DNA from: Actinomycetota bacterium
GTDB taxonomy: Bacteria; Actinomycetota; Actinomycetes; Actinomycetales; Microbacteriaceae
NCBI GenBank assembly: GCA_947449765.1
Contig: CANFSP010000001.1
Coordinates: 248,001-312,000, forward strand
DNA length: 64,000 nucleotides
Direction of reading: 5' to 3'
The translations under genes were made by a program, and so were the position numbers. Shown piece by piece: positions 28,091 through 36,101 of this stretch. Within the stretch, counting starts at the first letter, position 1; every line of letters begins with the position of its first letter. Under the pieces are notes generated by a model. The model had not been told where the DNA came from and did not search any database. It saw only the letters and a list, made by a program, of their open reading frames with translations.

Positions 28091-28141
28091 CGGTGAACGA
28101 GGAGTCTTCTGTGCGGTAGCAGCGACCACCATCGTTCACCG
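28091..28141 (+). other. 10-bp inverted repeat just inside the left direct repeat
   Basis: CGGTGAACGA (28091-28100) and TCGTTCACCG (28132-28141) form a perfect 10-bp stem with a 31-base loop in the gap between tadC and the surface-protein gene. There is no T run. It could be a weak terminator, a promoter-region operator or the remains of an element end. Confidence 0.4.
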
Positions 28142-28255
28142 ATGATTCGTGGGATTCCGGCGTTCGCCTCAGCGTACAGCTCAGCGAGGTAGGCTTCGAA
28201 TGTTTGGTCATGGCATCACACTGGAGCGCCGTGCTCGTGAAGAAGGAATTTATCC

Positions 28256-29578
28256 ATGGCTCAGAAGACAATCGGGAACCCGTTGCCAACGCGAACGTTC
28301 ACCTCGATTCTCGTGGCACTCCTCGCTTTCCTAGCCGTGGGAATTGACTGTAACGCAGTCTCTGCCACAACAGTTGCTACTGCAACCGGCACAATCACGG
28401 GCAAAGTGGTCGATGTGCAGGGGGTTGGACTGGCGGGAGTTCGCGCATCCGCCTTTTGGACAGCGTTTGGTGACACATACTCCGCAATCACAAATGCCCA
28501 AGGAAACTTTTCCATTACCGGCGTGCCCCTAAACCACACTTACGACGTCGGGTTCTCACTTTCGGGCTATGCCGGGCGATATTTCGGAGGTAACGGTTCA
28601 GGTAATGGGTACACCAACGTCTACACCGTGGTGCTCGACGGGTCGCATACTTCCCGGGCAATCGGCGCCTCAGTCTTAGCGAAAGAGGCCATTATTACTG
28701 GGCGGGTGCTCGACACAAATGGAAATCCGATTACGGGAATGCGGGTAGAGGACTTTTACGTAGGCTCAGGCGTGCAACGTGTCGACACGACATATACCGA
28801 TTCCGCAGGAATGTATCGACTGGGTGGCTTGGTGGCCGGTCGGCATACAACCTGTGCGGGTAACGCGTGCACCATCGGCTACACCAACGGTTCGATTGAT
28901 GAAACGAGCCCCTATTCGTGGGCATGGTTTGGCAACGTGGGCTCTCAAGAACAGTCCACCTCTTTCGCGGTTGCTGCGGGCAGGACCGCCTCAGGAAAGG
29001 ACATCGTCCTGCCTAAATCGGCAATGATTTCCGGCACGTTCACAAACAGCCAAAATGGCAACGCACTCGTTCGAATCTGGGCTGAAACCAGCCGGGGAAC
29101 GTACCTGCCGGCCTGGTACGCGATACTTCCCAACAACGGTGCGTTTAGCTTCAAATACCTGAGGCCAGGAAGCTACAAACTCTCTTTTGTTGGAGGGGCA
29201 ACGCAGTATTGGAGCGGTGCGAGCACAATAGAAAATGCACAGCTGGTCACCGTGACTGCCGGACAAGCGCGCACGGGTGTCGACGCACTAGATCGCAGTA
29301 ACTTCTTCAGCTCCGCTCCCGTGCCAGTCGTTTCGGGAACGTGCACAGTGGGCTCGCAACTCGTTGCGAATGCGGGAACCTGGAGTCCGGAGCCATCGAG
29401 TGTCGCCTACCGGTGGAAGCGAAACGGTGTCACGATCGTTGGTGAGAAATCGCCCTCGTATACTCTCCAGTCGGCAGATGTTGGCAAGAACATCACCGTC
29501 GAGGTACGAGCCAACCGTTCGGGTCATGCGCTAACCATTCGAACGAGCGATCCTACGGTCCGTATCTCTGCAGGCTAA
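28256..29578 (+). CDS. Secreted repeat protein: carboxypeptidase-regulatory-like domains plus one Ig-like module
   Basis: 440 residues. A signal peptide spans about 1-37 (ending near NAVSA). Two or three beta-sandwich modules of the carboxypeptidase regulatory-like type follow (for example ITGKVVDVQGVGLAGVRASA and ITGRVLDTNGNPITGMRVED), then a final 90-residue Ig-like module with YRWKRNG and YTLQSADVGKNI, closely resembling the modules of the 809-residue protein at 40924. No LPXTG motif or membrane anchor is present, so it is either released or held non-covalently. ATG start with AGAAGGAA upstream. It lies between two copies of the tadC tail and is visibly A/T-richer than tadABC. Confidence 0.75.
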   Translation: MAQKTIGNPLPTRTFTSILVALLAFLAVGIDCNAVSATTVATATGTITGKVVDVQGVGLAGVRASAFWTAFGDTYSAITNAQGNFSITGVPLNHTYDVGFSLSGYAGRYFGGNGSGNGYTNVYTVVLDGSHTSRAIGASVLAKEAIITGRVLDTNGNPITGMRVEDFYVGSGVQRVDTTYTDSAGMYRLGGLVAGRHTTCAGNACTIGYTNGSIDETSPYSWAWFGNVGSQEQSTSFAVAAGRTASGKDIVLPKSAMISGTFTNSQNGNALVRIWAETSRGTYLPAWYAILPNNGAFSFKYLRPGSYKLSFVGGATQYWSGASTIENAQLVTVTAGQARTGVDALDRSNFFSSAPVPVVSGTCTVGSQLVANAGTWSPEPSSVAYRWKRNGVTIVGEKSPSYTLQSADVGKNITVEVRANRSGHALTIRTSDPTVRISAG

Positions 29579-29646
29579 CCGTTGCGAAATTCCGGGGCCG
29601 ATGTGACCCCAAGCTCCTTCGCTGAGTGGTCCATATTTTGCGCGTT

Positions 29647-29696
29647 CGCGTTCGCGATATTCCTCGGGTTGCTCGTGATTCAGAGCGGGTTCTGAT
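29647..29696 (+). repeat. Right copy of 50-bp direct repeat (orphan tadC tail)
   Basis: 48 of 50 bases match the tadC 3' end. In the same frame it reads AFAIFLGLLVIQSGF and a stop, with one Pro-to-Leu change, and is preceded by an extra GCGTTC unit. It has no start and is a remnant, not a gene. Confidence 0.9.
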
Positions 29697-29705
29697 CGCG
29701 ATGGG

Positions 29706-30311
29706 TTACTGGGCGAGCAGTGATTCCATGTAACTGATTTGCTCGGTCTGGGATGCGATGATCGCCTTGCCGAGGGCTTGGGCTTCGGCATTGTTGGAAT
29801 CGACGACCATCTGGGCCATGTGGATTGCACCCTTGTGGTGCGCAATCATGTCCACGAGGTAGAGGTGGTCAAACTCGGCGCCTGAGGCATTCGTGAGGGC
29901 AGTCATTTCGGCATCGGTGAGCATGCCACCCATACCCATCTCGTGTCCCATGTCCATCGATGCGTTGGCACTCGTGAGCCAACCCTTCATCTGTTCAATT
30001 TCAGGGGCTTGCTCCGACTTGATTTTTGCCGCTAGTGCCTTGACCTCCGGGCTCTGTGCTCGCGTTTCGGCGAGGGTTCCCATGTCGACGGCTTGCTGGT
30101 GGTGGGGGATCATCATCTGAGCGAACATGATGTCAGCGCCCGAGAACGAGGACCCATCCGATTGGGAATTCATCATGTCGTCGCCATGCATCATCCCCAT
30201 GTCATTGTCTGAGTCTGAACCACCGGGGAGTAGTGCGCATCCGGCAAGGGCGAAGCTCGAGAGAGCAAGTGTGCTGCCAAGGGCAACGGATCGAATGAGG
30301 GATGTGCGCAT
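29706..30311 (-). CDS. DUF305 lipoprotein (Met/His-rich)
   Basis: 201 residues. A lipoprotein signal peptide ends in LAGC (lipid-modified Cys 25), followed by a Met/His/Asp-rich stretch and two DUF305 four-helix modules with the paired motifs MMIPHHQQAVDM and MIAHHKGAIHMAQ. DUF305 proteins are ferritin-like helical bundles; several are tied to copper or other metals and the HH/Met pattern fits metal binding at the outer membrane face. ATG 30311 is chosen because of GAGG about seven bases upstream and the complete signal peptide. Divergent from an LPXTG protein gene. Confidence 0.88.
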   Translation of the reverse strand: MRTSLIRSVALGSTLALSSFALAGCALLPGGSDSDNDMGMMHGDDMMNSQSDGSSFSGADIMFAQMMIPHHQQAVDMGTLAETRAQSPEVKALAAKIKSEQAPEIEQMKGWLTSANASMDMGHEMGMGGMLTDAEMTALTNASGAEFDHLYLVDMIAHHKGAIHMAQMVVDSNNAEAQALGKAIIASQTEQISYMESLLAQ

Positions 30312-30379
30312 ATCGTGCCTCGCGTTCGTGCTAGTCGGGTTGTTGACCAGTTCGAGCGACACATGTTGTGCACTCTCTT

Positions 30380-30395
30380 GTTGGTCACGACCAAC
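30380..30395. promoter_or_regulatory. Palindrome GTTGGTC-AC-GACCAAC in divergent region
   Basis: Perfect 7-bp arms with a two-base centre, in the 198-base gap between the DUF305 lipoprotein and the LPXTG protein. It is a plausible dimer-binding operator; the regulator is unknown. Confidence 0.4.
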
Positions 30396-30509
30396 CATAC
30401 GCACGCTTTTTATGAATCGGCTGGGCGAGGTTGGCAGGCCCAGAACAGCTACCGCTGAGGCTAGGCTTGCGTGGAGATCTAATCTGAGAGAAATGGTGCG
30501 GAGAGTCCC

Positions 30510-31472
30510 ATGAAGAAGCGCGCTTTTATTTCCCTCGCTGGAGTGTTTGGCCTTGTCGTGGCCGGTATTGCAGTCGGTTCGTCGAGCGCTCAGGCAAGTG
30601 GCACAGGTGCGGTTACTACGGACGCCACGGGAATTGCACGGGGAAGCGTGTTGCCCGCCTTTTCGGTCACCGTTGGCTTCACGCCGGAGAACACCATCTC
30701 TGGGGCCGCTTTTAACATCTTTGATACCTGGGGAGTAAACCCCAAATATCAGACGAGAGGCGGGGGTGTTCCGCTCGATGCTGCAGGTGTCTGCGGTATC
30801 GAGTCGATGTCTGATGGCAACAACGTATCCCTTCCTTTTGATGGTACATACATGTGCCAGTACAAAGCTGACGGTTCCTCGTCATACTCCAACCACATCA
30901 TTGTGTTTCCGGACGATACCAACGCCGCCATCACCGTAACGCAACCATTGACCGTGCGTTTTGTAGCCGGAGTCTTCACAGCTCCGACCTCCTCAGCAGC
31001 AACGACCCCGTGGCGCGTACTTGCGAGCAATGATGACGTGGGTAGCACGGGCGTTACCCAGCTCAACTTCAACCTCATTGACGCGGTAACCACACCTGAG
31101 GAGCAATCGATTTCGTGCCCGATTGGGGACCCAATCGAATCGTTACCGCTGACGACCACCGGCATGGATGGAAGCGTGGAATATCGCTTCACCGATGATC
31201 CACCCACCGGAGTGATAATCGATCCTGTTACAGGTGTGGTCAGTGGTACTCCCGAAATCCAAATTGAACCGACGACGTGGCTTATTAGCGTCACGAGTTC
31301 TACCGGAGAGATTGGTTCGGCGACGATCAAAGTAAACCAACCTGACCCGGAACCGCTACCGGACACTGGTAACGATCAAACATCACTCACCGGATATGCG
31401 ACCGGCGCTTTGCTCGGCGGCTCTCTCCTTCTCGCCATCGTGGGTGTTGCGCGCCGGCGACGAAGGCACTAG
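30510..31472 (+). CDS. LPXTG-anchored surface protein with putative Ig domain
   Basis: 320 residues. Signal peptide about 1-30, a mature region with a He_PIG-type putative Ig segment (PTGVIIDPVTGVVSGTPE, near residue 235), then a classic sortase signal: LPDTG at 283-287, a hydrophobic helix and a final RRRRRH. Expected to be covalently attached to peptidoglycan by a class that acts on LPxTG. No sortase lies in the window. GGAGAG about seven bases before the ATG. Binding function unknown. Confidence 0.82.
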   Translation: MKKRAFISLAGVFGLVVAGIAVGSSSAQASGTGAVTTDATGIARGSVLPAFSVTVGFTPENTISGAAFNIFDTWGVNPKYQTRGGGVPLDAAGVCGIESMSDGNNVSLPFDGTYMCQYKADGSSSYSNHIIVFPDDTNAAITVTQPLTVRFVAGVFTAPTSSAATTPWRVLASNDDVGSTGVTQLNFNLIDAVTTPEEQSISCPIGDPIESLPLTTTGMDGSVEYRFTDDPPTGVIIDPVTGVVSGTPEIQIEPTTWLISVTSSTGEIGSATIKVNQPDPEPLPDTGNDQTSLTGYATGALLGGSLLLAIVGVARRRRRH

Positions 31473-31501
31473 GGCTCTCCTGCAGGGTGATTGCTTGGCG
31501 C

Positions 31502-32449
31502 CTACAGCCCGAGTTCTGCGAGGGTGGGCGGGTTGCACCCAGGGCGTGAACACGTGATGGCTCCGACGCGTGCCGCGAGGGTGAGAATCTCACGCCACGC
31601 GTCGGCATCGACATCGACCAAAAGACTGTGTGCGCGACCGCCGAGTGCGTCACGCTGTTGGAGGCCGTAAAGCATGGCGCCGAGGAACGAGTCGCCGGCA
31701 CCGACCGTGTCGGCCACCTCGATGCGAGGGGCCTCAACAGAAATTTCGTGGCCGTTGGGGGTGAAGAGCGTGGCTCCGGCAGCACCACGAGTCATGATGA
31801 TGAAGTGCCCGCCATCGTTCGAGAAGGCTCGAGCCGTCTCGTCGGGCGTGCGCTCGGGGTAGAGCCAGGCAAAATCATCGTCTGAGGCTTTGACGATGTG
31901 CGCCAGCTGAACTTGCCGCTCAACCCGAACGCGTTCCGCGTCGCGCTCAAAGCCGAGACCAGGACGGATGTTCAAGTCAATGACCACGGTGGACGCGTCA
32001 CTGGTGTGTAGGTGATCGGCGAGGTTCTCAATCACTCCGGCACCCGGTTCGATGGCGGTGGCCACCGAACCAATCACCAGTGCAGCTGGGGGATCCATCT
32101 CCAAACTCATGAAGGCGCCAAGCGTCCAACCCCAGTCGGCGGTGCCTTTGACGTAGAAGCTGTAGTTGGCTTTCCCGTGCGCATCGAGTGAGGCCACCGC
32201 GAGTGTCGTCGGGTCGGGTGTGCGCTCCACGAGCGACATGTCGATCTTCTCGGGGCTCAGCCACGCGTGCAGTTGCTCCCCGAACATGTCGGTGCTCATC
32301 CGACCAGCGAAGCTCACGTGCGCACCGAGTCGCGCAAGTGCGATCGACACGTTTGCCGGTGCGCCGCCGGGTTTGGCGGTGAAACGCCCATCCGATTGCT
32401 GGATGAGGTCAATCAGGGCTTCACCGATGACCACAATACGATCACTCAT
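31502..32449 (-). CDS. PfkB-family carbohydrate kinase (fructokinase-like)
   Basis: 315-residue ribokinase-fold sugar kinase. Substrate-binding motif KPGGAPANVSIALARLG lies near residue 30, and the catalytic segment DTVGAGDSFLGAM (with the base Asp) near 250. Overall similarity is closest to fructokinases, but substrate cannot be fixed from sequence. A strong GGAGAGA precedes the ATG. It is encoded 63 bases downstream of gnd on the same strand, which fits hexose/gluconate metabolism. Confidence 0.88.
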   Translation of the reverse strand: MSDRIVVIGEALIDLIQQSDGRFTAKPGGAPANVSIALARLGAHVSFAGRMSTDMFGEQLHAWLSPEKIDMSLVERTPDPTTLAVASLDAHGKANYSFYVKGTADWGWTLGAFMSLEMDPPAALVIGSVATAIEPGAGVIENLADHLHTSDASTVVIDLNIRPGLGFERDAERVRVERQVQLAHIVKASDDDFAWLYPERTPDETARAFSNDGGHFIIMTRGAAGATLFTPNGHEISVEAPRIEVADTVGAGDSFLGAMLYGLQQRDALGGRAHSLLVDVDADAWREILTLAARVGAITCSRPGCNPPTLAELGL

Positions 32450-32512
32450 GGCGTCTCTCCTTGGAGTGGATGTTGGTCTGCGCGATGTGCAGTGTCTGCA
32501 TGAACGCGCAAC

Positions 32513-33961
32513 CTAGTGGCTACTCGGCGTCGTCTCAATTTCGGTGCGATCGCCAGACCACAGTGTGTGAAACACGCCGGGCATGTCGATGCGCTTGTAG
32601 GTGTGGGCGCCGAAGAAGTCGCGCTGACCCTGAACCACAGCGGCGGGAAGGCGCGGTGCGCGCAAGCCGTCGTAGTACGAGAGTGAGGACGCAAAAGCCG
32701 GAACCGGGATGCCCGCCAGCGACGCCCCCGCCACGATGCGGCGCCAGGCACCGAGGGAACGAGTAACCGCATCCGTGAAGTAGCCGTCGAGCAGGAGCGA
32801 GAGCAGACCAGAGTTTTTGCCGTAGGCCTCGGCAATGCGATTGAGGAACTGGGCGCGAATGATGCATCCTCCTCGCCAGATTTTTGCGACGGCGCCGAGG
32901 TTGATGTCCCAGTTGTATTCGGCAGCCCCGGCACGAATGGCGTCGAAGCCTTGCGCGTAGGCGACAATCTTGGAGGCGTACAGGGCAAGGCGAACCTCTT
33001 CAACGAAGGCCGCCTTGTCGGGAACGTCGAAGGCGAAGGTTTCTGCTGGCAGGCCGTTTGCCGCGTCACGCTGCGCGCGCTGGCTCGAGAGCGAGCGGGC
33101 GAAGACCGCTTCGGCGATGCCCGATACCGGCACGCCGAGGTTGAGCGAGGTCTGCACGGTCCAGACACCTGTTCCCTTAGAGCCGGCCTCGTCGAGAATG
33201 ACATCGACGAGCGGCTTGCCGGTTGCGGCGTCGATTTGTTTGAGCACCTCGGCCGTGATCTCGATGAGGTACGACTCGAGCTCGCCCGTGTTCCACTGCT
33301 CGAAGATTCCGGCGATCTCCGCCGGGCTAAAGCCGCCCACATTGCGCAACAGGTCATACGCTTCAGCGATGAGCTGCATGTCGGCGTATTCGATTCCGTT
33401 GTGAATCATCTTCACGAAGTGTCCGGCGCCATCAGTGCCCACGTGGGTCACGCACGGTTCGCCCTCGGCGACTGCGGCAATTGAGGCGAGGATGGGGCCG
33501 AGCGTGGCATACGACTCCGCGGTGCCACCGGGCATAATCGACGGGCCCTTGAGGGCACCTTCTTCGCCACCTGAGATGCCAGCACCCACAAAGTGGATGC
33601 CCTTGGCACGAACATCCTTCTCGCGTCGAATGGTGTCGGTAAACAGTGCGTTGCCACCGTCGACAATGATGTCGCCCGGCTCGAATCGTTCGGCGAGTTC
33701 GGCAATGACGGCGTCGGTACCTGCTCCGGCCTGAACCATGATGATCGCGGTGCGCGGCTTGGCCAGTGACGCCACGAAGTCGTCGATGGTTAAGGCGGCG
33801 ATGAAGCCGGCCTCGGGGTGCTCGGTGGCGAGCAGCTCAGTTCGGGCGAATGTGCGGTTGTACACCGCGACTTTGTTGCCCTCGCGACTGGCCAAATTGC
33901 GGGCGAGGTTTGACCCCATCACCGCGAGTCCGACCACACCGATATTTGCTTCTTGCGCCAT
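32513..33961 (-). CDS. gnd: 6-phosphogluconate dehydrogenase, decarboxylating
   Basis: Oxidative pentose-phosphate pathway enzyme making ribulose 5-phosphate, CO2 and NADPH. 482 residues, the long dimeric form: Rossmann motif GLAVMGSNLARN at 10-21, the substrate motif GAGISGGEEGALKGPSIMPGG near 130 and the C-terminal helical domain with RGGCIIRA. ATG start preceded by GAAGG. Divergent from the gluconokinase gene 72 bases away, an arrangement suggesting shared control of gluconate use. Confidence 0.95.
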   Translation of the reverse strand: MAQEANIGVVGLAVMGSNLARNLASREGNKVAVYNRTFARTELLATEHPEAGFIAALTIDDFVASLAKPRTAIIMVQAGAGTDAVIAELAERFEPGDIIVDGGNALFTDTIRREKDVRAKGIHFVGAGISGGEEGALKGPSIMPGGTAESYATLGPILASIAAVAEGEPCVTHVGTDGAGHFVKMIHNGIEYADMQLIAEAYDLLRNVGGFSPAEIAGIFEQWNTGELESYLIEITAEVLKQIDAATGKPLVDVILDEAGSKGTGVWTVQTSLNLGVPVSGIAEAVFARSLSSQRAQRDAANGLPAETFAFDVPDKAAFVEEVRLALYASKIVAYAQGFDAIRAGAAEYNWDINLGAVAKIWRGGCIIRAQFLNRIAEAYGKNSGLLSLLLDGYFTDAVTRSLGAWRRIVAGASLAGIPVPAFASSLSYYDGLRAPRLPAAVVQGQRDFFGAHTYKRIDMPGVFHTLWSGDRTEIETTPSSH

Positions 33962-34033
33962 AGCTCGTGCCTTCTCGTGACGTCGCGGCCGTCTCGCACG
34001 CGACTCCTATATGTTACCGGCGAGAATGAGAGC

Positions 34034-34540
34034 ATGAGACTCTGCCGTGTGGTCGTGATGGGCCCGTCCGGCGTGGGTAAAACCCACATTGGCGCCGCAC
34101 TCGCTACCGAACTTGGCCTGCGATTCGTCGACGCCGATGATCTGCACAGCGCTGCAGCCATCGAGTGGATGCGCGCGGGCAACGCTCTCAGCGACGACGA
34201 TCGCGCGCCCTGGTTAGCGCGTGTTGCGCGCGCCCTTGCCGACGCCCCACCTCCCGGTCTCGTTGTGGCATGCTCGGCGCTCAAGCGCGCGTATCGGGAC
34301 ACCCTGTGCGCGGCGGCGCCTGACCTGTTCTTCGTCGAACTCGATGCTCCCGCAGAGGTGATTGCCGCTCGGCTGGAGTGGCGTGATGGGCACTTCATGC
34401 CACCCACACAGTTGGCTCATCAGCTCGCCACCCTCGAGCATCTCGAGGCGGAGGAAAACGGTTTTCGTCTCGACGCGACGTGGCCTGATGACGAGCTCGT
34501 CGCCGTGGCGAGCGAGTTAGTTCGCGCGATCGATCAGTGA
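34034..34540 (+). CDS. gntK: Gluconokinase
   Basis: Phosphorylates gluconate to 6-phosphogluconate, the substrate of the divergently encoded gnd. 168 residues, a normal length for the GntK/shikimate-kinase-like fold: P-loop GPSGVGKTHIG (about 10-20), the DADDLHS motif near 36, and ACSALKRAYRD near 84. ATG 34034 with a GAGAATGAG purine stretch just upstream; the earlier in-frame start overlaps gnd regulatory DNA. No gluconate permease is present in the window. Confidence 0.92.
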   Translation: MRLCRVVVMGPSGVGKTHIGAALATELGLRFVDADDLHSAAAIEWMRAGNALSDDDRAPWLARVARALADAPPPGLVVACSALKRAYRDTLCAAAPDLFFVELDAPAEVIAARLEWRDGHFMPPTQLAHQLATLEHLEAEENGFRLDATWPDDELVAVASELVRAIDQ

Positions 34541-34785
34541 CGACCCCTGTGGCAGCTATGTGGCACGCGACCGGATTTCGCACGCGCCCAGCTGTGGCGT
34601 AAACTGAGGGACAGAACTTCGGCGAGGGATTGCTCGCACTTCGGAATTGAAGCGCAGCGCATCCGTTATCGACGCGGTGGATTTAGGCCTCGGCCGTTCC
34701 TCACGTGATCAAGCGTTCGAGTTGAATGACAAACGAGGCCGTAGCCACACAGCTGGCGGTCTCTCAACATAAGAAAGAGGCCATC
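34541..34785 (+). other. 245-base gap before rplY with a possible leader structure
   Basis: No gene is seen. GGCCTCG (34686-34692) can pair with CGAGGCC (34734-34740), while the overlapping CGGCC (34691-34695) can alternatively pair with GGCCG (34737-34741). These lie 45-100 bases before rplY and might form part of a ribosomal-protein leader. A TAAACT -10-like element lies near 34600. Support is weak. Confidence 0.3.
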
Positions 34786-35508
34786 ATGGCTGAAGTAGAT
34801 AACAAAGTGGTCGCAGACCTGCGCACCGAATTTGGTAAGGGTTTTGCTCGTCGTCTGCGTGCTGCCGGCAAGATTCCCGCGGTGATTTACGGACACGGAC
34901 ACGAGGTCCGTCACGTTGCGCTTCCGACGCACCAGGTGAGCCTGCTCATCCGTAAGAAGAACGCCGTGCTTGACCTTCAGATCAACGGCAAGAGCGAACT
35001 CGTTCTCGTGCGCGACGTGCAGAAAGACCCAGTGCACCAGGTCATCGAGCACATGGACCTTGTCGAGATCATCAAGGGTGAGACGGTACACGTTGAGGTG
35101 CCGATTCACGTGGTGGGAACCCAGCAGTCCGGTGCGATTCTTGAGCTCGACGCCAAGTCGGTTCACATCACCGCTGAGGCTACGCACATTCCTGAGTTCC
35201 TCGAGGTCGACATTGAAGGCGCCGTTCCCGGATTTAGGGTTACCCTCGGCGACCTGAAGTTCCCGGCCGGTGCCAAGATTGACGCTGACCCCTCCCAGCT
35301 CGTCGTGCACGTTCACTCGGCATCTGGCAAGGACTCCGGCGAGAGTGGCGAAGAGCTCGCCGCTGAGCTGGCTGATGAAGCCGCGCACGCAGCCCACAAA
35401 GAGGAGCTGCACCACGAACAGCACGATGCGGAAAAGGCAGCCGTTGAGGCTGACGCTGAGCTTTCGGGCGCCGTTGCCGAAGCTGAGAAATTCGAAGCCG
35501 CGGAGTAA
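34786..35508 (+). CDS. rplY: 50S ribosomal protein L25/general stress protein Ctc
   Basis: Binds 5S rRNA in the large subunit. 240 residues: an N-terminal L25 domain (about 1-95, with KIPAVIYGHG), a C-terminal TL5/Ctc beta domain (about 96-190) and a long Ala/Glu/His-rich acidic tail (about 195-240). AAGAAAGAGG lies just before the ATG; the longer in-frame version is not supported. Together with pth and mfd it forms the order usual in this group. Confidence 0.95.
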   Translation: MAEVDNKVVADLRTEFGKGFARRLRAAGKIPAVIYGHGHEVRHVALPTHQVSLLIRKKNAVLDLQINGKSELVLVRDVQKDPVHQVIEHMDLVEIIKGETVHVEVPIHVVGTQQSGAILELDAKSVHITAEATHIPEFLEVDIEGAVPGFRVTLGDLKFPAGAKIDADPSQLVVHVHSASGKDSGESGEELAAELADEAAHAAHKEELHHEQHDAEKAAVEADAELSGAVAEAEKFEAAE

Positions 35509-35510
35509 TC

Positions 35511-36092
35511 CTGTCACCCGACACGTGGTTGGTGATCGGGCTCGGTAATCCCGGGCCCGACTACGCCGCGCATCGGCACAACATCGGTCACATGGTCGTC
35601 GATAAGCTCGCCTCCGATCTGGGGGCGAGCTTTCGCACGCATAAGGCCAACGCTTTTGTTGCCGAGGCCCGCGTTGCTCCCGGAGGGTCGAAGCTAATTC
35701 TGGCCAAGCTCGGATCGTTCATGAACACCTCGGGCAAGCCCACCGCAGCGCTCGCCAGTTTTTACAAAGTAGATCCGGCACACATCATCGTGGTGCACGA
35801 CGAACTCGACATCGACTTCGACGACGTGCGCATCAAAGTTGGGGGAGGCCACGCGGGTCACAACGGCTTGCGTGACATCTCGGCCGCACTTGCGTCACCA
35901 GATTTTGTTCGCGTTCGAGTGGGCATCGGGCGTCCTCCCGGACGAGGCGATGCGGCCGGATTCGTCCTCCAGCCTTTCACCAAGGCCGAACGCGAGGTGC
36001 TGCCATTCGTGCTCGATCGAGGCGCAGACATCGTTCGTGCCATCGCGCAGGATGGGGTCCTTGCGGCCCAGCAGCGCTTTCACGCGCCATAG
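35511..36092 (+). CDS. pth: Peptidyl-tRNA hydrolase
   Basis: Recycles peptidyl-tRNA dropped by ribosomes. Catalytic His is in AAHRHNIGHM, with the NTSGK and DELDIDF motifs downstream; about 187-193 residues. The start is unusual. No ATG or GTG precedes the conserved core except a TTG at 35529 that lacks a ribosome-binding site. A CTG at 35511 lies five bases after GGAG (35502-35505, inside the rplY 3' end) and would give LSPDTWLVIGLGNPG, restoring the DTWLV residues seen in relatives. I annotate from the CTG with reservation; TTG 35529 is the conservative alternative. Confidence 0.85.
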   Translation: MSPDTWLVIGLGNPGPDYAAHRHNIGHMVVDKLASDLGASFRTHKANAFVAEARVAPGGSKLILAKLGSFMNTSGKPTAALASFYKVDPAHIIVVHDELDIDFDDVRIKVGGGHAGHNGLRDISAALASPDFVRVRVGIGRPPGRGDAAGFVLQPFTKAEREVLPFVLDRGADIVRAIAQDGVLAAQQRFHAP

Positions 36093-36095
36093 ACT
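36090..36095 (+). promoter_or_regulatory. -10 element of mfd overlapping the pth stop codon
   Basis: TAGACT, whose TAG is the pth stop, followed by six bases and ATG 36102. The same architecture occurs at the MFS/proS junction. Confidence 0.55.
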
Positions 36096-36101
36096 GAGCA
36101 C

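Noticed and set aside
28025-29696. Insertion sequence between the 50-bp repeats
   Set aside because: No transposase or terminal inverted repeats; the flanking repeat is far longer than a target-site duplication, so it is reported as a cassette and not as an IS.
32446-33357. 304-codon open frame overlapping gnd
   Set aside because: It is a shifted frame within gnd with Ser/Arg/Pro-rich composition and no recognisable domain.
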